DNA of 5,219 nt from Caulobacteraceae bacterium (lineage in GTDB: Bacteria; Pseudomonadota; Alphaproteobacteria; Caulobacterales; Caulobacteraceae), in NCBI GenBank assembly GCA_028291305.1, contig JAQGII010000223.1, positions 1 through 5,219 of the forward strand, written 5' to 3'. The notes under the pieces were generated by a model that was given only the letters and a program-made list of their open reading frames with translations, made no database searches and had not been told where the DNA came from. Made by a program: the position numbers and the translations under genes. Shown one piece after another: positions 1 to 5,219 of this stretch; the first letter of the stretch is position 1; every line of letters starts with the position of its first letter.

Positions 1-26
1 TCAAGTCGGGCGAGGACGGACGCGGA

Positions 27-1199
27 TCACGCCTCCTTGAACGGCGAATACTCCTCGGCCAGCCAGTCCATCTCCTGCCGCACCGCCTCGCGCTCCTGCT
101 CCAGGTAGCGGGCCACCGGGCCGCGCAGGGCCGGGTCGCGGATGTAGTGGGCGGAATAGACGGCGGCAGGCAGGTAGCCCCTGGCGATCTTGTGCTGGCC
201 TTGCGCGCCGGCCTCCACGCGCGGCAGCCCCAGCCGGATGGCGTGCTCGATGGCCTGATAGTAGCAGAGCTCAAAATGCAGGAAGGGCACGTCCTCGACG
301 CAGCCCCAGTGGCGGCCGTAGAGGCAGTCGGCGCCGATCAGGTTCAACGCTCCGGCGATCCAGCGGCCGTTTCGCCGCGCCAGCAGCAGCAGCACCTTGT
401 CGGCCATGCGTTCCCCCAGCGCCGAGAAGAAGGCCCGGTTCAGATAGGGCTGGCCCCACTTGCGGTCGCCGGTGTCGGTGTAGAAGCCGTAGAAGGCGTC
501 CCAGTGCTCTTCGCGCAGGTCGGCGCCGGTCAGGGCGACCACCTCAACCTCCGTCAGGGCGTCGCGCCGCTCGCGCCGGATGGTCTTGCGCCGGTTCGAC
601 GACAGGGCGGCCAGGAAGTCGTCGAAGGTCGCATAGCCGTTGTTGAACCAGTGGTACTGCTGGTCCTGGCGCAGCAGCAGGCCCTCGTCGCCCATCAATT
701 GCCATTCCTCTCGGGTGGGGAAGGTGATGTTGACCCCCGAGGCGCCGATCCGCTCGCACAGGGTCAGGGCCCCGCCGATCAGCAGCTTCTGCGCAGCGTC
801 CCGGTCCACGCCGGGGCGCGCCAGCAGGCGAGGGCCGGTCACGGGAGAGAAGGGCGCGCAGCTCTGCAGCTTGGGATAGTAGCGGCCGCCGGCCCGCTGG
901 TAGGCCTCGGCCCAGGCATGGTCGAACACGTATTCGCCGCGCGAATGCGACTTCAGATAGAGAGGCATCACCGCCGCCGCTTCGCCCGCCTCATCCTTGA
1001 GCAGCAGGTGGTGGGGGCCCCAGCCGGTGCGCTCCACGGCGCACTGGGTCTGTTCCAGGGCGTCGAGGAAGTCGAAGCTGATGAAGGGGTTGCCGGCGTG
1101 GTCCGGCGCGTCGGCGCAGGCGTCCCACCCCGCCTTGCCGATCTCGCCGATGCGCCGATGCACGGAGACCTCGGCGCGCAGAGCGGGCGTTTCGCTCAA
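27..1199 (-). CDS. FemAB-like GNAT-family acyltransferase (DUF482/COG3146 type)
   Basis: A 390-residue cytosolic protein with no signal peptide or membrane segment. It matches the family annotated as 'GNAT family N-acetyltransferase / peptidogalycan biosynthesis protein' (FemAB_like). Visible family motifs in order are NPFISFDFLDALE (37-49), LKSHSRGEYVFDHAWAEAY (82-100), YYPKLQSCAPFSPVTGPRLL (107-126), the basic stretch SNRRKTIRRERR (201-212), YGRHWGC (294-300), FLHFELCYYQAIE (306-318) and EAGAQGQHKIARGYLP (329-344). The length is usual for the family. FemAB relatives transfer aminoacyl or acyl groups; the substrate of this family is not known to me, so no reaction is claimed. The start is TTG at 1199-1197, overlapping the stop of the upstream phosphodiesterase gene (TTGA). 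A GAGGG sequence lies 9 bases before it (1209-1213). A GTG at codon 13 (1163-1161) is an alternative start. It is the last gene of a three-gene leftward unit. Confidence 0.9.
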   Translation of the reverse strand: MSETPALRAEVSVHRRIGEIGKAGWDACADAPDHAGNPFISFDFLDALEQTQCAVERTGWGPHHLLLKDEAGEAAAVMPLYLKSHSRGEYVFDHAWAEAYQRAGGRYYPKLQSCAPFSPVTGPRLLARPGVDRDAAQKLLIGGALTLCERIGASGVNITFPTREEWQLMGDEGLLLRQDQQYHWFNNGYATFDDFLAALSSNRRKTIRRERRDALTEVEVVALTGADLREEHWDAFYGFYTDTGDRKWGQPYLNRAFFSALGERMADKVLLLLARRNGRWIAGALNLIGADCLYGRHWGCVEDVPFLHFELCYYQAIEHAIRLGLPRVEAGAQGQHKIARGYLPAAVYSAHYIRDPALRGPVARYLEQEREAVRQEMDWLAEEYSPFKEA

Positions 1200-1885
1200 G
1201 GCTGGAAGCCCTCGAAGATCAGATTGTCGGCCAGGTCGTGCAGGCGGGCGGCGTCCGCGGGCCTGTGCGCGGTCCAGGCGATCACGGGGCGCCCGGCGGC
1301 GCGCCAGTCGCGCACCCGGGGGTGATCGGCCAGGTCCAGGCCGACCGAGAGGAAGTCGGGATGGGCCCGGTCGATCGCCTCGAGATCTGACGGTTGCCCG
1401 GCGTTCAGGCCCCGCGCGAGGTCGGGGGCGTGCGCGGCCATCCAGGCGAGGGCGTCGGGGTTGAAGCTGAGGACGCCCACGGGGCCGGGGTGGACAGCCA
1501 GCAGGGCGGCCGCGCCCGCCTCCAGCAGGCCCTCCTGTCCGGCCGGGGTCTTCAGTTCGACCAGCAGGAGCGCCCGCTGGCCGACCAGGGCCAGGGTCTG
1601 CTCCAACGTGGGGATATGCTGGTCCGAGCCCAGCAGGGTTAGGGCGGCGAGGGTCTCGGCGGTCTGCTCCTCCACCAGGCCCGACTGGGCGGTCATCCGC
1701 TCCAGGGTTTCGTCGTGGAACACCACCGCCTCGCCGTCCGCGGTCAAGCGCACGTCCAGCTCGATGCCGTATCCGCCGGCGCAGGCGGCCTCGAACGCCG
1801 TCAACGAATTTTCAGGCCGTCCGCCGACCCGCCACAGGCCGCGATGGGCGATGGGAGCGCTGAGCAGGCGGCCTTGCAGGCTCAT
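1196..1885 (-). CDS. Glycerophosphodiester phosphodiesterase family protein
   Basis: A 229-residue protein of the GDPD TIM-barrel family, which hydrolyses glycerophosphodiesters to glycerol-3-phosphate and an alcohol in a metal-dependent reaction. All the core residues can be read: AHRG with H14 and R15, E25-N26, the metal-binding pair E42 and D44 in IELDV, the second catalytic histidine in FHD (H57-D58), and E110/K112 in VELK. IAWTAH (202-207) is the usual late barrel motif. No signal peptide is seen, so a cytosolic, UgpQ-like enzyme is more likely than a periplasmic GlpQ-like one. The length is slightly short but complete for the cytosolic type. I chose the ATG at 1885 rather than starts further upstream because it sits in an ATGA overlap with the preceding gene's stop, has GGTGGAG (1891-1897) 5 bases upstream, and puts the HRG motif at the normal distance from the N-terminus. 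The exact substrate is not evident. Confidence 0.93.
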   Translation of the reverse strand: MSLQGRLLSAPIAHRGLWRVGGRPENSLTAFEAACAGGYGIELDVRLTADGEAVVFHDETLERMTAQSGLVEEQTAETLAALTLLGSDQHIPTLEQTLALVGQRALLLVELKTPAGQEGLLEAGAAALLAVHPGPVGVLSFNPDALAWMAAHAPDLARGLNAGQPSDLEAIDRAHPDFLSVGLDLADHPRVRDWRAAGRPVIAWTAHRPADAARLHDLADNLIFEGFQP

Positions 1886-2343
1886 GCGATCTCCACCACG
1901 GCGTCGACCTCGACGGCGAAATTGAGCGGCAGGCGATAGACCCCCACCGCGGAGCGCGCGTGCCGGCCGGTTTCTCCGAACGCCGCCACCATCAGGTCCG
2001 AGCAACCGTTGACCACCTTGGGGATGTCGAAGAAGTTCGGCCCGGCCTGGACGAAGCCGCCCAGCTTGACCACCCTGACCACCCTGGCGAGGTTACCCTC
2101 TGCGGCCGCCTTCATCTGGGCGATGAGGTTCACACCGCACAGGCGCGCCGCGGCGATGGCTGTCTCGAGGTCGATATCGACGCCCGCCACGCCCTTGATC
2201 CCCCCCTCCGCGTCGATCGATATCTGGCCGGAGATATGGACCAGTGATCCGCTGCGCACGAAGGGCACGTAGTTGGCCACCGGCGCGACGGGCTGGGGCA
2301 GGGTGATGCCCAGGGCGGCAAGGCGTTTTTCGACGGTGGGCAT
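1882..2343 (-). CDS. RidA family protein (YjgF/YER057c/UK114)
   Basis: A 153-residue protein of the RidA superfamily, in the longer subgroup that begins with an extra 'VEKRLAALGITLP' segment (4-16). Motifs are VANYVPFVRSGSLVHISGQ (22-40), ARLCGVNLIAQMKAA (66-80), VVRVVKLGGFV (88-98), PKVVNGCSDL (108-117), GRHARSAVGVYRLPL (126-140) and VEVDAVVEI at the C-terminus. R130 in HARSAV appears to align with the catalytic arginine of RidA, and E145 follows at the usual spacing. RidA enzymes are cytosolic trimers that hydrolyse reactive enamines/imines made by PLP enzymes; many members of this longer subgroup are uncharacterised, so imine deaminase activity is inferred. The start is the ATG at 2343, with GGAG 5 bases upstream (2349-2352). 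The open frame runs on to 2409, but that extension has no family similarity and overlaps the promoter candidate. It is the first gene of the leftward unit. Confidence 0.93.
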   Translation of the reverse strand: MPTVEKRLAALGITLPQPVAPVANYVPFVRSGSLVHISGQISIDAEGGIKGVAGVDIDLETAIAAARLCGVNLIAQMKAAAEGNLARVVRVVKLGGFVQAGPNFFDIPKVVNGCSDLMVAAFGETGRHARSAVGVYRLPLNFAVEVDAVVEIA

Positions 2344-2380
2344 GGCGTCTCCGAAAAGCGGGCAGGCAAGGCGAACGACT

Positions 2381-2409
2381 GAAATAGCGCGCGGTTCAAG
2401 CGCCCGCAA
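2381..2409 (-). promoter_or_regulatory. Candidate housekeeping promoter for the RidA-GDPD-GNAT unit
   Basis: Read on the minus strand, TTGCGGG (2409-2403), 14 bases, then GCTATTTC (2388-2381). I compared this with the Caulobacter housekeeping sigma consensus as I remember it, TTGACGS-N10-14-GCTANAWC: 5 of 7 and 7 of 8 positions agree, and the spacing is allowed. Transcription would start near 2374, leaving a leader of about 30 bases before the RidA start codon. This is pattern matching by eye in GC-rich DNA; the -35 part is weak, and the consensus applies only if the host is a Caulobacter relative. Confidence 0.35.
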
Positions 2410-2530
2410 AGGCGGTCGCGGTCAATCCTCCTAAAAACAGCGGTTGGTTCGGTTGCCGGTCGGCACGCGGATTTGTTCGTGTTAGAGCGGACTCGCCTGG
2501 GGGGCGAAGGGCCGGGAGCCCGAGAGACGA

Positions 2531-2543
2531 CGCAAACTTTGCG
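2531..2543. repeat. 13-base near-perfect palindrome upstream of the DUF2079 gene
   Basis: CGCAAA, a central C, then TTTGCG: six-base arms with perfect complementarity around one base. It ends 8 bases before the Shine-Dalgarno sequence of the gene starting at 2567. A one-base centre cannot close as a full RNA hairpin, so a DNA-level operator for a dimeric regulator is the more natural reading, though chance is possible. There is only one copy in the intergenic region. Confidence 0.3.
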
Positions 2544-2551
2544 CCGTTGCT

Positions 2552-2558
2552 GGAGGGG
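2552..2558 (+). promoter_or_regulatory. Ribosome binding site of the DUF2079 gene
   Basis: GGAGGGG sits 8 bases before the ATG at 2567 and 11 bases before a second ATG at 2570. The spacing favours the first ATG, although the two differ by only one residue. Confidence 0.75.
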
Positions 2559-2566
2559 ACGACCTG

Positions 2567-3634
2567 ATGATGCGTAGGTGGGACCTTGTACCCGTCGCGG
2601 TTGCTTGTGCGACGGTCGCGATCCTGGTCGGCGTCTTCTATTTCGGGGTGTTCCAGCACAGCACCTATGGCGCTGGCCCCTATCTGTACGACACGGGCCT
2701 GTTCAACTACATCGTCGGCCCCGATAGTCGGAATTTGGAGATGCCCTCGGCGATCAACATGCCGAGCTTCTACTATGTGCACATCTCCCCGATCCTGGTC
2801 CCGTTCAGCTTCATCTCCCGCCTGCTCGGGCTCAAGGAGTTCCAGCCGCTGGAGATGGTGCTGATCCTGGGCTTTTCGGGAGCCGCCGCGGCGGCCTTTG
2901 TCGCCATCCAATACTACCTGCGGCCCCTCGGGCGGATCGTCTCGATCGCTCTTGCCGCGACGTTCGCCATCGCCTTCGCCTTGTCCGGCATCATGCGCAC
3001 GACCGCCGCCTATCCGCACATCGAAATCCTCTACGTGCCCCTGGCCGTGACGGCGCTGTTGCTGATCTTCCACCGCCGGATGCGTTGGGCGTGGGTGGCC
3101 TTCGTCCTGTGCCTGCTGGTGCGCGAGGACGCCGGGCTGGAGATGGCCTGCATTCTCGGCGCCTACCTGTTCCTGGCCGCGATCGCCGAGCGCGGCATTC
3201 CCGAGCGGATGCGCGACCTGCTGCCGTTCGTGGGCGTCGCCCTGGCCTATCCGGCGCTGGCGCTGCTGGCGCAGAACGCGCTACTGCCGATCGAGAGCAA
3301 CTTCGCCCGCATCTACAGCGGCGCGCCCGCCTATGCGCACCTGAACGCGACGCTGCTGGCGCACCGCTGGGACGTCCTGACCCATGAACAGCCCCAGGCG
3401 CTGATCACCCTGGCCAGCTGCCTCGCCTGCTTCGCCCTGCGTCCCCGCTGGATCGCGCTGACCGGTCTTCTGGCGTCGCTTCCCTGGTTCCTGGCCGGCG
3501 TCACCGCCTATTCGGAAACCGCCGGATCCTTCTCCCTCTATTACGCATTCCCGTTCCTCGTCCTGCCCCTCGTCCCGTTCATCGTCACGGCCGAGTTGCC
3601 GAGCGCCAAGGTCGTCTATGTCGATCATCTTTGA
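2567..3634 (+). CDS. DUF2079-type polytopic membrane protein (probable N-terminal half)
   Basis: A 355-residue inner-membrane protein with about ten hydrophobic segments (roughly 8-28, 97-117, 122-142, 152-168, 172-188, 193-207, 217-240, 275-291, 296-312, 323-341). DUF2079-like features are YDTGLFN (41-47) in the first extracytoplasmic loop, HISPIL (72-77), AYPHIEI (148-154) and VREDAGL (185-191), where the RED triad matches the family's conserved K/R-E-D-A motif. DUF2079 proteins are thought to resemble GT-C glycosyltransferases in architecture; the substrate is unknown, so no reaction is claimed. The protein is short for the family as I remember it and stops right after a membrane helix, while the next gene supplies what looks like the missing last helix and C-terminal region. 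Its last five codons (TAT GTC GAT CAT CTT) are poor in G/C at third positions, unlike the rest of the gene, and lie inside the overlap with that next gene. The gene is divergent from the RidA unit. Confidence 0.8.
   Translation: MMRRWDLVPVAVACATVAILVGVFYFGVFQHSTYGAGPYLYDTGLFNYIVGPDSRNLEMPSAINMPSFYYVHISPILVPFSFISRLLGLKEFQPLEMVLILGFSGAAAAAFVAIQYYLRPLGRIVSIALAATFAIAFALSGIMRTTAAYPHIEILYVPLAVTALLLIFHRRMRWAWVAFVLCLLVREDAGLEMACILGAYLFLAAIAERGIPERMRDLLPFVGVALAYPALALLAQNALLPIESNFARIYSGAPAYAHLNATLLAHRWDVLTHEQPQALITLASCLACFALRPRWIALTGLLASLPWFLAGVTAYSETAGSFSLYYAFPFLVLPLVPFIVTAELPSAKVVYVDHL
3608..3611 (+). promoter_or_regulatory. Weak Shine-Dalgarno for the downstream membrane-protein gene
   Basis: AAGG, 6 bases before the ATG at 3618 and wholly inside the preceding gene. 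It is weak alone, but together with the stop codon 12 bases past the start codon it is compatible with termination-reinitiation coupling. It supports choosing ATG 3618 as a true start. Confidence 0.4.
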
Positions 3635-4505
3635 ACGCGCCCGCCTGGCCGGCGCCGTCCTGGTCTGCGCCGCCCTGCTGGTCTTCTCCAACTATGCCTG
3701 GATGGGCTGGCAGGGATTCCTGGTCGAACCGACGCCGGCCAAGGCCGTGGCCGACGTGCGCGCCGGTCTGGCGATCCTCCAGCGGGCCAGGACGCCGATG
3801 ACCGGCATCCAGTTCTGCGACGCCGTCAAATCCTTCCTGCCCAACAAGGTTTCCCGCGAAGACGGCGACCTGAGGATGGCCACGCCCGCCGACCGGGACG
3901 TGATCCTGTGCTTCAATGGCGACATCGACTACGGCGAGGCCCTTCAGGCCGTGCAGGCGCGCAAGCTGTTCTGGCAGCGCGGGATCGGCGGCGGCAAATT
4001 CGTGGCCTTCGCGCCGAGCGAGGCGCGCTTCCTGCAGGTGGCGGCGCAGAACGGCCTGCATTTCGCGCCTGGCGACCTGAAGGAGCTGTCTCCCTATCTG
4101 GACAGGCTGGCGCCGCACGATCGCGCGCATAAGGACGGCGACGGTTGGCTGATCGATCCCTCGCAGAGCACCGATGAAGCCCTGTTCGGCCCCTATCTGA
4201 CCTTGGGGCCCGGCCGGTACGACCTGAAGCTGGCGTTCGAGCCGGTGGGCGGCGTCTCGTGCGCCTTGCTGGCCAGCCAGTTGCGTGTCGAGACGGCGGC
4301 GACCGCGGATGCCCGGGTCAACACCTTGGCGCCCAGGCAGGCGGTCGCGCTGCAACCTGTCGCTGACGGCGCCGGTTGCCGGCTCGAGGGCCATATCGGC
4401 TTTTCGGCGCCGGCGGGCGGGGCCCGTGCCCTGGAGACCCCCATCTGGGTGACCGCTCCCTCCCGGGTGAAGCTGGTCGGCTACCAGATTTTCGCGCAGA
4501 GTTGA
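3618..4505 (+). CDS. Single-pass membrane protein, probable C-terminal half of a DUF2079-type protein
   Basis: A 295-residue protein not recognised with confidence. Residues 1-8 are short and partly basic, followed by one membrane segment (about 9-30, LAGAVLVCAALLVFSNYAW) and a long hydrophilic part that is probably periplasmic. Residues 40-165 contain a DAVKSFLPNKVSRED stretch and DRDVILCFNGDIDYGEAL, which I read as the region that follows the last helix in full-length DUF2079 proteins; this is inference from layout and faint resemblance. Residues about 175-293 look like a beta-sandwich: FGPYLTLGPGRYDLKLAFE (190-208) is a motif seen in accessory domains of cell-surface glycosyltransferases. 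C67, C98, C215 and C254 could form disulfides. It overlaps the upstream DUF2079 gene by 17 bases in the +1 frame. In the overlap, this gene's codons fit the window's bias better than the upstream gene's. It ends 3 bases from the convergent dinB. Confidence 0.75.
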   Translation: MSIIFERARLAGAVLVCAALLVFSNYAWMGWQGFLVEPTPAKAVADVRAGLAILQRARTPMTGIQFCDAVKSFLPNKVSREDGDLRMATPADRDVILCFNGDIDYGEALQAVQARKLFWQRGIGGGKFVAFAPSEARFLQVAAQNGLHFAPGDLKELSPYLDRLAPHDRAHKDGDGWLIDPSQSTDEALFGPYLTLGPGRYDLKLAFEPVGGVSCALLASQLRVETAATADARVNTLAPRQAVALQPVADGAGCRLEGHIGFSAPAGGARALETPIWVTAPSRVKLVGYQIFAQS

Positions 4506-4508
4506 TCC

Positions 4509-5219
4509 TCAGCGGGCCCTGGGTCCGGCCTTCAGCGTCCGGCCGGTCTGCACCGCCGCTGAGCCGAATTTTTCGCGCAGGGCGTCCATCGCCCGCTCGC
4601 TCTTGAGGGCGCGGATCTCGTCTCCCGCGAACAGGTCGCTGGCCGGGCCGGCCGCGTCCACCAACTCCGCCGCGCCGATGCCGATCAGGCGATAGGCCGC
4701 GCCGCGCGCCTCGGCGGCCAGCAGTTCGCGCGCCACCGCGAACAGGCCCTTGGCCGTCTGGGTCGGGATCGCCAGGGTGCGCCGCCGGGTGATGATGCGG
4801 AAATCGGCGGTGCGCAGCTTCAGCACGGCGACCCGTCCGGCGATGGCGTCCGCGCGGCAATGGCGGGCCACCTTCTCGCACAGCGGCCACAGGCGGTCCT
4901 CCAGCGCGGCGAGCTCGCTCAGGTCCTGGTCGAAGGTGGTCTCGGCGCTGACGCTCTTGCGTTGCTGGTCCGGGTCCACCGCCCGCGAGTCCTGGCCCTG
5001 GGCCAGCTGCGACAGGCGCAGGCCGTAGGCCCCGAACTTGTCCGCCAGCATCCGCGCATCCGCGCGCGCCAGGTCGCCCACGGTGCGCAAGCCCGCCAGC
5101 TCCAGGGACTTGTGGAGCGCCGGCCCGACCCCCGGCAGGATGGACACCGGCCGCGTGGCCAGGAAGTCCTTGGCCTCCGCCCCGCCGATGACCGAGAAGC
5201 CGCGCGGCTTGTCGAGGTC
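4509..5219 (-). CDS. dinB: DNA polymerase IV, C-terminal part (5' end outside the window)
   Basis: The final 236 residues of a Y-family translesion polymerase; the frame is open to the right edge, and about the first half (palm and fingers with the catalytic acidic residues) lies outside. The visible part starts at the DLDKPRGFSVI segment (1-11), which closes the palm, then the thumb with helix-hairpin-helix SILPGVGPALHKSL (26-39) and LRTVGDLARAD (44-54). The little-finger domain begins around RKSVSAETTFDQDL (87-100), with RVAVLKLRTADFRIITRRRTL (129-149) and AYRLIGIGAAEL (175-186) as its beta strands. The C-terminus carries ASDLFAGDE (193-201), where a beta-clamp-binding motif is expected, but the usual leading Q and hydrophobic residue are missing. 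A GTG at 5147-5145 is an internal valine codon, not a start. Pol IV is a low-fidelity polymerase often induced by DNA damage; its promoter is not visible here. It ends tail to tail with the membrane-protein pair. Confidence 0.95.
   Translation of the reverse strand, partial: DLDKPRGFSVIGGAEAKDFLATRPVSILPGVGPALHKSLELAGLRTVGDLARADARMLADKFGAYGLRLSQLAQGQDSRAVDPDQQRKSVSAETTFDQDLSELAALEDRLWPLCEKVARHCRADAIAGRVAVLKLRTADFRIITRRRTLAIPTQTAKGLFAVARELLAAEARGAAYRLIGIGAAELVDAAGPASDLFAGDEIRALKSERAMDALREKFGSAAVQTGRTLKAGPRAR

Larger units (their letters stand above)
2344..2566. other. Divergent intergenic region between the leftward and rightward units
   Basis: This 223-base stretch separates the start codons of two divergent genes, so it must hold both promoters if each unit has its own. 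It contains the leftward promoter candidate near the RidA gene. On the other side are short dyads at 2493-2507 (5-base arms), 2509-2521 (4-base arms) and 2531-2543 (6-base arms), followed by a strong ribosome binding site. I could not find a convincing promoter for the rightward gene; GTTAGAGC at 2481-2488 resembles a -10 element but has no partner at a suitable distance. I see no conserved RNA or complete small gene here. Its lower G+C patches (around 2431-2436 and 2471-2483) fit a non-coding role. Confidence 0.7.

Noticed and set aside
1..26. Sequence beyond the FemAB-like gene's stop codon, including TCA at 1-3
   Set aside because: Too short to assign; no terminator or start signal of a neighbouring gene can be recognised in 26 bases.
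147..1325. A 392-codon plus-strand open frame opposite the FemAB-like gene
   Set aside because: It is antisense to a well-supported gene. Long stop-free antisense frames are expected in GC-rich coding DNA, and its translation is low-complexity (A, G, V, Q, R rich) with no recognisable domain.
2396..2432. Strong AGGAGG on the minus strand (2432-2427) followed by a nine-codon TTG frame (2425-2396), a possible leader peptide
   Set aside because: The spacing between AGGAGG and TTG is one base, too short for initiation, and the stretch lies upstream of the best promoter candidate, so it may not be transcribed.
2396..3073. A 225-codon minus-strand open frame opposite the start of the DUF2079 gene
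   Set aside because: The translation is rich in D, R, G and Q with no domain, as expected from the reverse complement of a hydrophobic membrane protein. The plus strand has a clear ribosome binding site and membrane-protein pattern.
3585..4394. A 269-codon minus-strand open frame opposite the second membrane-protein gene
   Set aside because: Low-complexity antisense translation. The plus-strand frame has a membrane segment, ordered motifs and an end that fits its neighbour.
4473..4492. Hairpin CTGGT/ACCAG followed by ATTTT, terminator-like on the plus strand
   Set aside because: The stem is only five base pairs, the T-run is short, and it lies within the coding sequence, with codons continuing to the stop at 4505.
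4523..4544. Direct repeat GTCCGGCC twice with a six-base spacer
   Set aside because: It lies in the dinB C-terminal codons, only two copies are present, and such short GC-rich repeats are expected by chance here.

Overview
The window is very GC-rich (roughly two thirds G+C by eye) and densely coded, with overlapping or nearly abutting genes and strong G/C preference at third codon positions. The protein sequences (a FemAB-like GNAT protein of the DUF482 type, a DinB with the motifs DLDKPRGFS and ILPGVGP) and a promoter candidate resembling the Caulobacter housekeeping consensus suggest an alphaproteobacterial chromosome, possibly Caulobacterales. That placement is inference. I see no mobile elements, tRNA, rRNA, CRISPR or phage genes.

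Layout. (1) 27-2343, minus strand: a compact three-gene unit transcribed leftwards in the order RidA-family protein, glycerophosphodiester phosphodiesterase, FemAB-like acyltransferase. Each junction is a 4-base stop/start overlap, so the genes are probably translationally coupled. (2) 2344-2566: a 223-base divergent intergenic region with a candidate promoter for the leftward unit, three small dyads, and a strong Shine-Dalgarno sequence for the rightward unit. (3) 2567-4505, plus strand: two overlapping genes, a polytopic DUF2079-type membrane protein and a one-pass membrane protein with a large, probably periplasmic, C-terminal part. Together they look like the two halves of one DUF2079-like protein. 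The junction has a 17-base overlap, a +1 frame relationship and the sequence CTT TGA. (4) 4509-5219, minus strand: the C-terminal part of DNA polymerase IV (dinB), which continues past the right edge and ends 3 bases from the convergent membrane-protein unit.

Functionally, the leftward unit looks like metabolite damage control plus phospholipid turnover plus an acyltransferase of unknown substrate. The rightward pair is probably a membrane (GT-C-like or carrier-lipid-linked) protein of unknown substrate. DinB is an unrelated translesion polymerase. The point most worth checking is the split DUF2079 gene pair; everything else reads as ordinary chromosomal content.
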